DNA of 64,000 bases from Megalobrama amblycephala (taxonomy: Eukaryota > Chordata > Actinopteri > Cypriniformes > Xenocyprididae). The DNA lies in NCBI RefSeq assembly GCF_018812025.1, contig NC_063061.1:34271640-34335639 (forward strand). Reading direction: 5' to 3'. Each line of letters begins with the position of its first letter. Positions within the stretch are counted from its first letter, which is position 1. This document shows, piece by piece, positions 1 to 13,180 of this stretch. Position numbers and translations under genes: made by a program. A model generated the notes under the pieces. That model had not been told where the DNA came from. It saw nothing but the letters and a program-made list of their open reading frames with translations, and searched no databases.

Positions 1-467
1 CACACTCACAACACAAAAACGCGCACACACTCACAAACACGCACACACACAAGTATGCACACACACACACGCATGCACAAACACATGCGCAAACACACAA
101 AAGCACACGCACATGCACAAACACACACATATACACACAAACACACATATACACACAAACACACACACACACGCATGCACAAACGTGCACAAACACGCAC
201 ACACACAAACACATGCACAAGTACACACACGCACACACAAACACACACACACACACGCGCGCGCGCACACACGCATACACACACACATATGCAGACACAC
301 ACACCCACACATAAACACACACACATGCGCAAACACACAAACGCAAACACACACACACGCAAAAGCACGCACAAACACAAATACACACAAGCATGCATGA
401 ACATACATGCATGCATACACACATATGCACACACAAGCATGCATGCACACATGTACGCACGCACACT

Positions 468-506
<39 letters not shown>

Positions 507-612
507 CACGTATGCACATGCGCACACACAAACACACACTCACACACTTAAGCAAATGCACACGCATGCACAAACACACACACAAACACATGTACAAACA
601 CACACACAGTGA
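1..612. repeat. Imperfect (CA)n microsatellite block
   Basis: Almost pure alternating purine-pyrimidine sequence of CA repeats, broken by GCA, TGCA and GCGC steps. Long open frames cross it on both strands, made only of Cys/Val or His/Thr, because the dinucleotide has no stop codon. They are not genes. The block starts at the window edge and may extend further left. Confidence 0.97.
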
Positions 613-757
613 TTGACTGTGCAGTGATTATATTGTCCTGTCATTTCAGTTGAGGTTTTGTCTCTTTTCTCTTTCTGAGTCTTTGTTTATTGCACATACT
701 GACAACAAAACATTGAGAATTTAATTTCCAGAATATTCTCAACGGAATGAAATGCAT

Positions 758-800
<43 letters not shown>

Positions 801-1707
801 AATGGGGTCGAGTGTGAACCCTTGTGTTTTCCTCACATTTGTCCGATGTGTTGCCCATGGCAACAGCTGAAGAAATCGTAGTAATCAGAACACAACAGCA
901 CATTCACCACAGACTTTGACAAACCATTTGCTCATTTTGTTCAACATCAATTATTGAACACACACTCACCCCGTCTGCAAGATAAAACTAGAACACACGC
1001 GTTATTAATCAATGACGACATCTGCTTCACATTACACCCTAAAATCCCCTCAAATTTAAAGAAAAATAGTGAATTATGTTCTGTCTGAAGCCCTTTTGGG
1101 AACCATTAAGTTTTTTTTGCATCATGACATTAATTGTATAACAATAGTCCTAAAACCAGAAGAAAATTATACTGTAGCACTTTTCAAGCCACATGTTCCT
1201 TCAGAAATTGCTAATGGGTTTAACATTTAGCATTTAACATTATTTGATCATACTGTAATTTACACACACTATCATACCTCAACCGAGAATTTTGAGATAT
1301 CTGATTTTATAAGCATAAGTTGCTTAAGAACTACAAAATTGTCTAGTACTCTGGTAGTTGTAGTCCTTTTGATTAAAAAGCTTAATGTTGACATGAAACA
1401 GAAGTTACGATTGTCTTTTCTTCCCTATTGTGACGTATTGTATATCTGAGTGAAACGGCTGCTCGAATGAGAAAAAATGTAAGGCAGGATCCATCAGGAA
1501 TTGACTGGATGGTTGATCCCATGTAACTGATAGGTTGTTCCGCCCTTGCACCTGTAAAGAAGAGATGTCACATTTTTAGATTTTCATTAGCACATTATTT
1601 CATATGTTTATGAAACTCATGGGAACTTTGGCTGCTTTCCACAAGGTGGGTTATTTCAGGTTTCACTATCTTTTTTGGGAACATTTGGTCCCCAGAATGA
1701 AAAACCT

Positions 1708-1708
<1 letters not shown>
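613..1708. other. Non-coding stretch with a short (GT)n tract
   Basis: AT-rich unique-looking DNA. The only structure I see is a (GT)n microsatellite at about 761-799. No coding exon, RNA gene or recognisable transposon end. Confidence 0.6.

Positions 1709-1793
<85 letters not shown>
1709..1793. repeat. (AC)n microsatellite
   Basis: About 42 uninterrupted AC dinucleotides. The His/Thr and Cys/Val open frames through it are artefacts. Confidence 0.98.
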
Positions 1794-1795
<2 letters not shown>

Positions 1796-2712
1796 GCAGC
1801 AGTGTTTCCTCCTCAAATCACTTGGCACTCTGTACCTGAGAATCCCTCCAGACAGGTCCTGACATCTCAACATGGCAACTCATTCACACAGAGCCTCTCC
1901 AGCCCAGACGCTTTCCACCCGAAACAATCTGGCAACCCGTCAGCGAGGCTCTGGGAGGGTGTAATTAAGAGACGAGTGAAGACAGATCCGAATCCCCCTG
2001 AGCACAGAGAGTGTCTTTACTCTCAACCATCAAACACGCACAAATCCTCAGCACCAACACATGCTTCCCTCAAGCCAAACCAGTGTAATGCCAAAGGGTG
2101 CTTGCAATCTGTCCTCTTCATGTCCTTGTAGGAATAGTGCATCCAAAAATTAAATTAAAGATGTGTCATGGCAAGTTTATCAATAATGATGTTCATTCAA
2201 GTCACAATGACATATAAAGTTACAGCAGAGGAAGATTTTCATTCGGTAATGACTCTTTTCACCACACAAAAGCTACCGTTTGACTTGAAGCCTATGGAAC
2301 AGGTCATGTTTTGCAGGCAAAATTCAGTCATTTCAATAGAAAATTCATGTGGTCTTTGCTATGTTTCACTCCAGGGTCGGAAGTTATTGGGAGCAAAAAT
2401 GTCACCAAAGATAATGCCTCCAAAATCCAAGATAAGGTGTAAAAACTGTATCTGTATAAGTTCTTGTTTTTAATATTTATAAGCAATACCACATGAGCAA
2501 TGCTGTTTTCCTGAAATGAGCATGTTTGCAAATTGATTTGCAACTATTGATTTCAATAAGTTGTAAATGTAAATAGAAAGTAATAATTATAAATAATAAG
2601 TAAATATTAGGTGACTGACATTTTAGACACAATAGTGTCAATTTTTTCTCTATTTTGCTAATGAAAATAGTTCCAAACTACGGAGTCACATGACATGCAG
2701 GGAAAAAAATAG
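1794..2712. other. Non-coding stretch before the minisatellite
   Basis: AT-rich sequence with only short open frames of ordinary random length. I recognise no gene or mobile element. The minisatellite begins at its right edge with degenerate units. Confidence 0.55.
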
Positions 2713-5700
2713 GATAAATCATGCAAACGATTTACTAATTGTTCCCTCAATTTGCTAAATCATGCGCATAATTTACTAATTTGTTCCCTCGATTTGCATA
2801 ATTGTATGGATGATTTACTATTTTGTTCCCTCGATTTATAAATCGCGCACACGATTTACTAATTTGTTCCCGCAACTTGCTAAATCGCATGCACAATTTA
2901 CTAATTCGTTCCCTCGATTTGCTACATCATCCGCAAGATTTACTAATTCGTTCCCTCAATTTGCTACGTCATCCGCAAGATTTACTAATTCGTTCCCTCG
3001 ATTTGCGACATCATACGCAAGATTTACTAATTCGTTCCCTCGATTTGCTACGTCATCCGCAAGATTTACTAATTCGTTCCCTCGATTTGCATAATTGTGT
3101 GGATGATTTACTATTTTGTTCCCTCGATTTATAAATCGCGCACACGATTTACTAATTTGTTCCCTCAACTTGCTAAATCACATGCACAATTTAATAATTC
3201 GTTCCCTCGATTTGCGACATCATACACAAGATTTACTAATTCGTTCCCTCGATTTGCTACATCATCTGCAAGATTTACTAATTTGTTCCCTCGATTTGCA
3301 TAATTGTGTGGATGATTTACTATTTTGTTCCCTCGATTTATAAATCGCGCGCACGATTTACTAATTTGTTCCCGCAACTTGCTAAATCGCATGCACAATT
3401 TAATAATTCGTTCCCTCGATTTGCTACATCATCCACAAGATTTACTAATTCGTTCCCTCAATTTGCTACGTCATCCGCAAGATTTACTAATTCGTTCCCT
3501 CGATTTGCGACATCATACGCAAGATTTACTAATTCGTTCCCTCGATTTGCTACGTCATCTGCAAGATTTACTAATTTGTTCCCTCGATTTGCATAATTGT
3601 GTGGATGATTTACTATTTTGTTCCCTCGATTTATAAATCGCGCACACGATTTACTAATTTGTTCCCTCAACTTGCTAAATCACATGCACAATTTAATAAT
3701 TCGTTCCCTCGATTTGCGACATCATACGCAAGATTTACTAATTCGTTCCCTCGATTTGCTACATCATCTGCAAGATTTACTAATTTGTTCCCTCGATTTG
3801 CATAATTGTGTGGATGATTTACTATTTTGTTCCCTCGATTTATAAATCGCGCGCACGATTTACTAATTTGTTCCCGCAACTTGCTAAATCGCATGCACAA
3901 TTTAATAATTCGTTCCCTCGATTTGCTACATCATACGCAAGATTTACTAATTCGTTCCCTCGATTTGCGACATCATACGCAAGATTTACTAATTCGTTCC
4001 CTCGATTTGCTACGTCATCCGCAAGATTTACTAATTCGTTCCCTCGATTTGCTACGTCATCCGCAAGATTTACTAATTCGTTCCCTCGATTTGCTACATC
4101 ATCTGCAAGATTTACTAATTCGTTCCCTCGATTTGCGACATCATACGCAAGATTTACTAATTCGTTCCCTCGATTTGCTACGTCATCCGCAAGATTTACT
4201 AATTCGTTCCCTCGATTTGCTACGTCATCCGCAAGATTTACTAATTCGTTCCCTCGATTTGCTACATCATCTGCAAGATTTACTAATTCGTTCCCTCGAT
4301 TTGCGACATCATACGCAAGATTTACTAATTCGTTCCCTCGATTTGCTACATCATCTGCAAGATTTACTAATTCGTTCCCTCGATTTGCGACATCATACGC
4401 AAGATTTACTAATTCATTCCCTCGATTTGCTACATCATCCGCAAGATTTACTAATTTGTTCCCTCGATTTGCTACATCATATGCAAGATTTACTAATTCG
4501 TTCCCTCGATTTGCTACGTCATCCGCAAGATTTACTAATTCGTTCCCTCGATTTGCTACATCATCTGCAAGATTTACTAATTAGTTCCCTCGATTTGCTA
4601 CATCATCCGCAAGATTTACTAATTCATTCCCTCGATTTGCTACATCATCCGCAAGATTTACTAATTCGTTTCCTCGATTTGCTACATCATATGCAAATTT
4701 ACTAATTCGTTCCCTCGATTTGCTACGTCATCCGCAAGATTTACTAATTCGTTCGCTCGATTTGCTACGTCATCCGCAAGATTTACTAATTCGTTCCCTC
4801 GATTTGCTACGTCATCCGCAAGATTTACTAATTCGTTCCCTCGATTTGCGACATCATACGCAAGATTTACTAATTCGTTCCCTCGATTTGCTACATCATC
4901 TGCAAGATTTACTAATTCGTTCCCTCGATTTGCATAATTGTGTGGATGATTTACTATTTTGTTCCCTCAACTTGCTAAATCGCATGCACAATTTACTAAT
5001 TCATTCCCTCGATTTGCTACATCATCCGCAAGATTTACTAATTTGTCCCCTCGATTTGCTACTTCATATGCAAGATTTACTAATTTGTTCCCTCGATTTG
5101 CTACGTCATCCGCAAGATTTACTAATTCGTTCCCTCGATTTGCTACATCATCTGCAAGATTTACTAATTAGTTCCCTCGATTTGCTACATCATCCGCAAG
5201 ATTTACTAATTCATTCCCTCGATTTGCTACATCATCCGCAAGATTTACTAATTCGTTTCCTCGATTTGCTACATCATATGCAAATTTACTAATTCGTTCC
5301 CTCGATTTGCTACGTCATCCGCAAGATTTACTAATTTGTTCCCTCGATTTGCTACGTCATCCGCAAGATTTACTAATTCGTTCCCTCGATTTGCTACGTC
5401 ATCCGCAAGATTTACTAATTCGTTCCCTCGATTTGCTACGTCATCCGCAAGATTTACTAATTCGTTCCCTCGATTTGCTACGTCATCCGCAAGATTTACT
5501 AATTCGTTCCCTCGATTTGCTACGTCATCCGCAAGATTTACTAATTCGTTCGCTCGATTTGCTACGTCATCCGCAAGATTTACTAATTCGTTCCCTCGAT
5601 TTGCTACGTCATCCGCAAGATTTACTAATTCGTTCCCTCGATTTGCTACATCATCTGCAAGATTTACTAATTAGTTCCCTCGATTTGCTACATCATCCGC

Positions 5701-7033
5701 AAGATTTACTAATTCATTCCCTCGATTTGCTACATCATCCGCAAGATTTACTAATTCGTTTCCTCGATTTGCTACATCATATGCAAATTTACTAATTCGT
5801 TCCCTCGATTTGCTACGTCATCCGCAAGATTTACTAATTCGTTCGCTCGATTTGCTACGTCATCCGCAAGATTTACTAATTCGTTCCCTCGATTTGCTAC
5901 GTCATCCGCAAGATTTACTAATTCGTTCCCTCGATTTGCGACATCATACGCAAGATTTACTAATTCGTTCCCTCGATTTGCTACATCATCTGCAAGATTT
6001 ACTAATTCGTTCCCTCGATTTGCATAATTGTGTGGATGATTTACTATTTTGTTCCCTCAACTTGCTAAATCGCATGCACAATTTACTAATTCATTCCCTC
6101 GATTTGCTACATCATCCGCAAGATTTACTAATTTGTCCCCTCGATTTGCTACTTCATATGCAAGATTTACTAATTTGTTCCCTCGATTTGCTACGTCATC
6201 CGCAAGATTTACTAATTCGTTCCCTCGATTTGCTACATCATCTGCAAGATTTACTAATTAGTTCCCTCGATTTGCTACATCATCCGCAAGATTTACTAAT
6301 TCATTCCCTCGATTTGCTACATCATCCGCAAGATTTACTAATTCGTTTCCTCGATTTGCTACATCATATGCAAATTTACTAATTCGTTCCCTCGATTTGC
6401 TATGTCATCCGCAAGATTTACTAATTCGTTCCCTCGATTTGCTACGTCATCCGCAAGATTTACTAATTCGTTCCCTCGATTTGCTACGTCATCCGCAAGA
6501 TTTACTAATTCGTTCCCTCGATTTGCTACGTCATCCGCAAGATTTACTAATTCGTTCCCTCGATTTGCTACGTCATCCGCAAGATTTACTAATTCGTTCC
6601 CTCGATTTGCTACGTCATCCGCAAGATTTACTAATTCGTTCCCTCGATTTGCTACGTCATCCGCAAGATTTACTAATTCGTTCCCTCGATTTGCTACGTC
6701 ATCCGCAAGATTTACTAATTCGTTCTCTCGATTTGCTACATCATCCGCAAGATTTACTAATTCGTTCCCTCGATTTGCTACATCATCCGCAAGATTTACT
6801 AATTCGTTCCCTCGATTTGCTACATCATATGCAAGATTTACTAATTCGTTCCCTCGATTTGCTACATCATATGCAAGATTTACTAATTCGTTCCCTCGAT
6901 TTGCTACATCATCCGCAAGATTTACTAATTCGTTCCCTCGATTTGCTACATCATCCACAAGATTTACTAATTCGTTCCTTCGATTTGCTAAATCTCGCAT
7001 ATAATTAACTAATTCATTCCCTCGATTTTCCCA
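2713..7033. repeat. 42-bp minisatellite array with higher-order structure
   Basis: About 100 tandem copies of a 42 bp unit. Its first half reads GATTTACTAATTCGTTCCCT(C) and its second half GATTTGCTACGTCATCCGCA(A), with variants mainly in the second half (CATCATCTG, GACATCATACG, CATCATATG). Because 42 is divisible by three, several frames on both strands stay open for hundreds of bases, but the products are meaningless 14-residue repeats. Units at both edges are diverged and units at about 5300-5640 and 6390-6720 are nearly identical, as expected from unequal crossing-over. Larger repeat periods lie on top: alternating 293 and 209 bp on the left (502 bp in all) and alternating 587 and 503 bp on the right (1090 bp in all). 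Confidence 0.97.
4706..6382. repeat. 1090-bp higher-order repeat inside the minisatellite
   Basis: Segments 4706-5292 and 5796-6382 look identical, including every variant unit, a 1-bp deletion in GCAAATTTACT and an interposed GCATAATTGTGTGGATG unit. They are offset by 1090 bp, or 26 units minus the two single-base deletions. The 1-bp deletion recurs at about 4697, 5284, 5787 and 6374, spaced 587, 503 and 587 bp. This is a recent duplication of a 26-unit block rather than amplification one unit at a time. Confidence 0.85.
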
Positions 7034-7546
7034 CTTCATTTTAGCTGAGGGGCTGAGAAAGTGACGAAGTTGATGTTGTTTTTTTCGGTCGTGATTTTAA
7101 CAATTGTTCTGGTTAAATAGAAAGCATTTATAAATATACTATATCTCATATAAGATTGAAATAGCAGATAACATTGTTTAATATAACAAAGATAATACAG
7201 CAGGCTAATTGCAGTCTTTTTTCTCTTTGGGGGGCCTCTGACTGATTCTTTAAAACGGCCTCTGAATCACAAAGGCTACTGCCTTTATTCATATACTATT
7301 GAGAATAGACAACAGAACTTTTTGCCCGCGAAACTTCGCCGAAAAAAATAATAATTTTAGGATAAAATAAGGGAGATTAAAATGATGCAATAATTTTCAT
7401 CTTAGGTAAAATATTCCTTTAAGGTTTTCTCATCTTTCAAAGTCTGCTGCTTTATTCCTTCCCATTCTCATTCTTTTTCCATCATTGGGAAACCATCAGT
7501 GACCTACATACACCCCGGGCATCAATACTGCATGCAGAGGAGTGTA
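7034..7546. other. AT-rich non-coding stretch
   Basis: Unique-looking sequence between the minisatellite and a compound microsatellite. No feature seen. Confidence 0.55.
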
Positions 7547-7632
<86 letters not shown>

Positions 7633-7640
7633 AGAGAGAG
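7547..7640. repeat. Compound (TC)n(AC)n(AG)n microsatellite
   Basis: A (TC) tract, then about 28 AC dinucleotides, then an (AG) tract. The outer TC and AG runs are complementary, so the block can fold on itself with the AC run as loop. Confidence 0.95.
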
Positions 7641-9190
7641 TTCTATGGGTTTATATGGGTCCAGCTCACAGTTTATTGCTCACTTAGCTCTTGAGACTTA
7701 ATGAAGTTTCTTTTAAGTATCAACTTTGACTCTTAAAATCCTTCAGGAGGAAAAAATGGGCACAAATGAGTCCATAGTTGTCATAAAATAAGAGTAAAAT
7801 AAGCAGCTCAGATCATTTGATCTTGGAGAATATCATTAAAAATGCATCAGATGTAATCAAATATGGAAATCTTCGACTTATTTGCTGAGTTTGAGTCATT
7901 ATTAATATTGGGATCTTTTTCTCAGGATAAACGTCTGAGAAGCAGGATACTCCTTTTGTCTACAAAAATCTCCTTTGCTCTCCTTTAATCTCTAATGCTG
8001 TCCATTGAGATATTAACACTCTCATTTCTGATTGAAGCATGCTGCAGATCAACAGGGGAGTAAAACAAATCACATCCTCTGTTTTCATCTAGAAACTAAT
8101 CACACACTCGTCTTTCCCAGCTCCTCCTTTCCACTCGTTCTGTGTAATAGAGATGCAATCGTTTTCAGTCTTGAATCCATACTTGCTGGGGATCTCCCAA
8201 TTAGTTTCTTTAATGACTATTGAACACCAACATGAAGTAAATTACAGCAAGACATTTCTAGCCAGTGACCGAAGGCAATCCCAGCCTCTGTCCAACACAA
8301 ATGAACAATCGTAAAGGTGTATTAGAGTTCAGAGCCACCCAGAACAAGTCTTCATTGCTTTAAACAAGTGTATTTAATATCAGAGACTCTCCTCAGCATG
8401 TTTCCACCAACGAATTTCACTAGAAAGTTACTTGATTCAAAGAAACTTTAAGAAGCAAATTTGCCATGGTGCGATTCTAAAGAAGAGCTTATTGATATTA
8501 TAACGAGGCTAATTAGCTGTGGTTCATTTTGAGACATTACAAATCAGTTCCTCACAGAAAAAAGAGCAATCATGGGTTTTTGTTCATATTCTGAAGACAT
8601 CCTGCATTCATTAAATAATCTTTTAAACTGAAGTTACTTTTTGGAAAGTTAGACAATTAGTGCATATGTGGAATTGTTGATTTGCAGGCAATTGACTCTG
8701 ATTATGTCTTTGATTTGGCCGCAGATAATCACAAACATCCGTGTATGTTGTTTACTTGTGCTTCACCAATAAAAATGAACTTCCTATAGAACTATTTATT
8801 GGTTCAACATTAACATTAGGAAAAACAACAAAGAGTTATAGGTGAAACTTATTTTTGCTCCTACCTCCACATAAGGTCTAAAATGAATACTTACCAAGCA
8901 CCAAGTGCAAGTGAAAACTGGCTTTGGCGAGCAAATAAAATGGAGTTACTAGACAGATGAAAATTTACCATCAGCAGTAAAGTAGCAAGCCAAGTGTTTT
9001 TCTTTGTTATTGCCACAGAGTGCCATGTGCTGACACATGTGTGGTGCCAAAACAGAAATATAAGGAAGTAAATTAGGATTAGTCTGGACATTTTTGTGAC
9101 TGAGAAACTCACTAGTGACTGTGGAAGACATGATGACCTGTGCTGTTTGTTGCACATGTGCCAGCTAAATAAAAATGAAATAACTCCTTT
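7641..9190. other. Gene-free AT-rich region
   Basis: No long open frame with plausible protein composition, no splice-bounded exon I can recognise, and no clear terminal inverted repeats. Confidence 0.5.
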
Positions 9191-9195
9191 GAAAT

Positions 9196-11630
9196 AGGGT
9201 TGTCAGGGTATCAAAATTTCTGTAGTCGGCACCAAAACCAGTACAATTTTGCGTTCTCGGTACCAGTTTTGGTACCAGAGCAAAAACAGATTTGTACATA
9301 TTTTTTGACTGTACTAAAGCATAAAAATACCATAATATGTTTGCAGATATTTAGGAAACTGCTACAGCCAGTTATTTTACTTTGAAATGTGTGTTCCATG
9401 ATGGAATGTCTGTTTTTTGTTTTGGTTTGTGTGATTCCACCCACTGCTGAACAGTATTTTGACACCCCAATTTGCCAGTTGGCGGAAAACACAGCGTATT
9501 GCAGACATAGAAGCCAGCAAACAAACTAGGTCAGATATTGCAGATCTAAAAATCTCTACGAATGGGAGCATATTAAAACGTGGATAAATCAACTCATAAA
9601 CTTACCGTGTGTAAGCCATCCATTGTCAATTGCGCTCGCTCCTGTTGCGTGTCCTCAATCTGGCAACCCACGTGAGTGTTGAGTCTGGGGAGGAGGATAG
9701 AGAAACAACTCTCTCTTTAAATTTTAAATTTGGACTGCAATACCCTTTTCACTAGCTGTCAATATTACATACTGCACCTTTAAGTACCGTTTTGTCTCAT
9801 TGTAGTTTCCAATTCGATCCTGAATTTAAATATGGTTGTCAATCCAGAAACTTTGCAGTGTACTTAGCAGCATGAAAAACTAAACTTAAAGGGGTGGTTC
9901 ATTGCGATTTCACTTTTTTAACTATAGTTAGTGTGTAACGTTGCTGCTTGAGCATAAACAGCAAAGTTACAGCGCTGAAAGTTCAGTGCAAACGGAGATA
10001 TTGTCTTTTAAAGTTATGGCAGTTTAATGCCTACAATTATGACCGGTTTGGACTACAACAAGCTTCTTCCGGGGTTGGTGACATCATAAACCCTGCAATT
10101 AACATAAACCCTGCCCCCGGGAACACGCAACAAAGTGGGCGAGGCCATGTCCGCATTATGGCATTGTGGAAGCAGAAGAGTTGTCTACAGCGGAGTGGCG
10201 TGACGCGTCAAAAGATAATAGAACCCATTATAATCAGTGATATGTCTACACTGGATGCGGCGCTGAAGACAGCTTCCAGAATCTACATGAGTTCAGTGCT
10301 GGATTTGCACAAAGGTTATTACTGAAAGATAAAGCAGTTCCCACTTTCAAAGCAGAAGCTGCTGTTTATTGGCCTGAACCTGTAAGTAGGTTTTATTGTT
10401 TGTACATGTCTTTTAAATGTATAGTTCTGTTGCTATTTTTTGGTTGCATCAAGGACGTAAACAAAGACCAATGCATTTTTGATTCGCTAGCCAGTTAGCT
10501 AAATTCTATTGCATACTTCTCCAACAAACTTCGATGTTCATAGACAAACAGTTGTTCATGTTATAAATTAAATGATACCTTTATAAAAATGCTACTACTC
10601 AGTCATGTATTCAGCTACAGTAAAGCTTTAATCCGGATAAAAACATATGTTGAAAGCTAACAAACAGCAGTAACATTTACAAGTGACAGCATTTCTAAAC
10701 ACTTTGACACAAATACAAATGGAAATACTTACCATTCATAACCGTGCTTGCAGAGGTTCTGCTTGACCCTCTTCATTACCACTATCTGGGTCTGATTCCG
10801 GCTCAATTTGATACGGTAATACTTGACACCATTATTTACATTTTCACCAAAGCACATGTGACAACTAATGGGGCATGGCGTTTCCAGATGCTTCAGCGAA
10901 TCACAATACACTGGGCCAGCTAATGTGCTAATCTGAGCACATTGCGTATTTTCACAGTGGTATCATAGAATCAGGAAGTCAAACCGGCCGTTCAAATGAC
11001 AATGGAAACAGCAGTGTAGAATAAAGGTAAAATATATGAAAAATACGGCGTTTTTAAAAAAAGAAGCATTAAGAGACATGTTAAACTGTGCCCCATAAAC
11101 ACAATCAAGCCTAGAAAAAAAAACAGTGAACCACCCCTTTAAATAAAGATTGTGAATGGGTAATAAACAGAAAGCAAGAGAAGAGCCCTCCCTTTATAAA
11201 CATTAAGGCTGTCAATCTCTAAAGCACAAGCTCAATGAATTCTGCACTCTCGAGAAAACTCGCTCTATAATAAAAAAGCTGTCTTAATTATTCAGTGAAT
11301 GTCTTATTTACATCGTGTTTATGCTTTGTTGGTTAAAATGAAAGGATTTGCGAGCGTGTGGCTCGTGTTGAACTTTCTGACTAGCACCTGATAGGCCATT
11401 GCGCTCATGCACTCAACAGATATGATTGTTTTTAGCTACAATGCTCAACGCTTAAAAAAACATGCTGTAAATAGAAACCTTTGACACTCAGAGAGCGCTC
11501 AAACAACATGAACGAGAGCGTTTAAAAGCAGCATCTGTCAGCAGGTAACGAATATACTCTAGAAATGCTGGTACATTTTTTTTTTACCAACTGTTACCAG
11601 TAGTACTGGTACAGTATGTGACAAACCTGG
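9196..11630. mobile_element. Probable old DNA transposon, interrupted by a younger one
   Basis: The left end (GTTGTCAGGGTATC, with a GGTACCAGTTTTGGTACC segment) and the right end (AGTACTGGTACAGTATGTGACAAACC) look like diverged inverted ends of one element. The clean TTAA-flanked element at 9890-11138 lies inside. The resemblance of the ends is only partial, so the outer boundaries are uncertain. Confidence 0.45.
9890..11138. mobile_element. TTAA-flanked non-autonomous element, 1249 bp
   Basis: Perfect ends AGGGGTGGTTCA and TGAACCACCCCT, flanked by TTAA at 9886-9889 and 11139-11142. Its left part resembles the left parts of the elements at about 22019 and 34800 (the TTAGTGTGTAA.GTTGCTG.TTGAGCATAAACA segment). 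No transposase is visible. A TTAA duplication is the signature of piggyBac transposases, so piggyBac mobilisation is inferred. Confidence 0.8.
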
Positions 11631-11687
11631 ACTGAAATAATATATTTCTAAAATATTATACTGATTTTTTTTTATGATACATCTTTG

Positions 11688-12100
11688 TACACTACTGTTC
11701 AAAAGTTTTGAGTCAGTTTGATTTTTTTAGAAGAAATCTCTTCTGCTCACCAAGGCTGCATTTATCAGATAAAATGCAATAAAATGAGCAATATTGTAAA
11801 ATATTATTACAATTTACAATAACTTTTTTATTTGAATACATTTTAAAAATGCAATTTATTCTGTCATCAAAGCTGAATTTTCAGCATCATTACTCCAGTC
11901 TCCAGTGTCACATGATCCTTCAGAAATCATTCTAATATGCTGATTTGCAGCTCAAGATTTTTTTTATCATTATATTACATTATATTTTCGCGGAAACTGT
12001 GATACAGCTGATGAATAGAAAGTTCAAATGAGTAGCATTTATTTGAACCAGAAATCTTTTGTGACATTAGAGATGTCAATTTAATACATCTTTGAATTAA
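11688..12100 (+). mobile_element. Short DNA-transposon copy (CACTACTGTTCAAAAGTTT family)
   Basis: Starts with a terminal sequence widespread in cyprinid genomes and contains the family landmarks TCACCAAGGCTGCATTTAT and CATCATTACTCCAGTCT. Other copies are at 18685-19196 (opposite strand), 24290-24570 (partial) and 49410-50680 (interrupted). The right end is diverged. Confidence 0.75.
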
Positions 12101-12135
12101 TAATGTAAAGTAGGTTTTACATTTAGTTTCCATTT

Positions 12136-12390
12136 GGGGTAGAAGAAAGGAAGGAAGGAAAGACAAATGGCAGAGAAAGGAAATTGAAAAAGTAAGAGAA
12201 TATGAGGAGGAAACTCTAGTGGAAAGAGGAACGGTGAAAAATGGGGAGGAAAAATTGGGAGTAACATAGAGACGAGAACAGCTAAAAATAGATAAAGAAA
12301 AAAAGGAAGAGAGTCTGGTATGTAGGACAAGATTGACAATTGAAAATGAGAGAGATAAAGAAGATTCAGAACTCCAGAAGGATAAATCTA
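12136..12390. repeat. Purine-rich low-complexity tract
   Basis: About 250 bp of mostly A and G, including GGAAGGAAGGAAAG runs. Homopurine DNA of this kind can form triplex structures. No coding signal. Confidence 0.7.
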
Positions 12391-13176
12391 GATCCCAGAT
12401 CTCATCCTAAACTCATAATTACGATTTCTTTTGCATATTCATACCTGACGCAATAGGCCTATCTTGTTGTGAAACAGACGTATCATTTCTAAGGGATGTT
12501 TTGGTCTGCATAAGTCTAGTTTGACAAGGGGCTGACAGCAAGAGTTGAAGGTACCGGTGGGCAAAAATAGTTTTGGAACATTCTAGATCATTACGAATAT
12601 GCATGAGGGCCATATGACATCAGGACGTGGGTGTCGGCATACAGCCGTCAGTGACTGGCCTTTTTCCATCCTTAAAAAAGGTTCTCACTGACTGCGTGCG
12701 TGTGTGTATGTGCGTGAGTGTTTTCCCAGCGCTGTCAGGGCTCACATTACAGGGATCCTGACAAGGTGAACGGCCTCATTAAGATCTCGTCAGATGTATT
12801 AAACTGACGAGATACAGATACAGCCTCTTCATCACCAAGGTCAAGTGCGCCACGCTGAAGACTGTGTAATGTGTGTCGATGATTGACAGCTCTGGAGGCC
12901 AGTGATGAGCACTCTGAAGCACATAAGCTCCTGCCCACCGGACAGATCTGTGACAGCTCCAGCAGTATACGCTGTAATATTGATCATCCACTAAATCATA
13001 AATACAACTAGATTCTGGTGAAAATGTGGGTGGTGTTTGTCGTGCAAAACTTGCCGCTGCGATGCTAGAGTGTTGTGGATGATTTCTACTGTATTTCTGT
13101 GTTGTTAGTTGGTTGTGAGTCAAAAGAGTCTCTGTCTGGATACCCAAAAATCTTAAGAAAAATGTTAAGAAAGTTT
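12391..13176. other. Non-coding stretch
   Basis: Mixed-composition DNA. The 161-residue minus-strand open frame across 12779-13264 has no recognisable domain, runs into a transposon end and is not supported as a gene. Confidence 0.5.
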
Positions 13177-13180
13177 TTAA

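Noticed and set aside
6..616. Long open frames of Cys/Val or His/Thr on both strands
   Set aside because: Translation of a CA/TG dinucleotide repeat, which has no stop codons in any frame.
2713..7033. CRISPR-like array
   Set aside because: There are no unique spacers: the whole 42-bp unit repeats, and the host is a vertebrate.
2810..7039. Long open frames (up to 292 residues) of 14-residue repeats
   Set aside because: The 42-bp unit is a multiple of three, so several frames on both strands stay open together. Frames are closed by unit variants and 1-bp deletions with no sign of selection.
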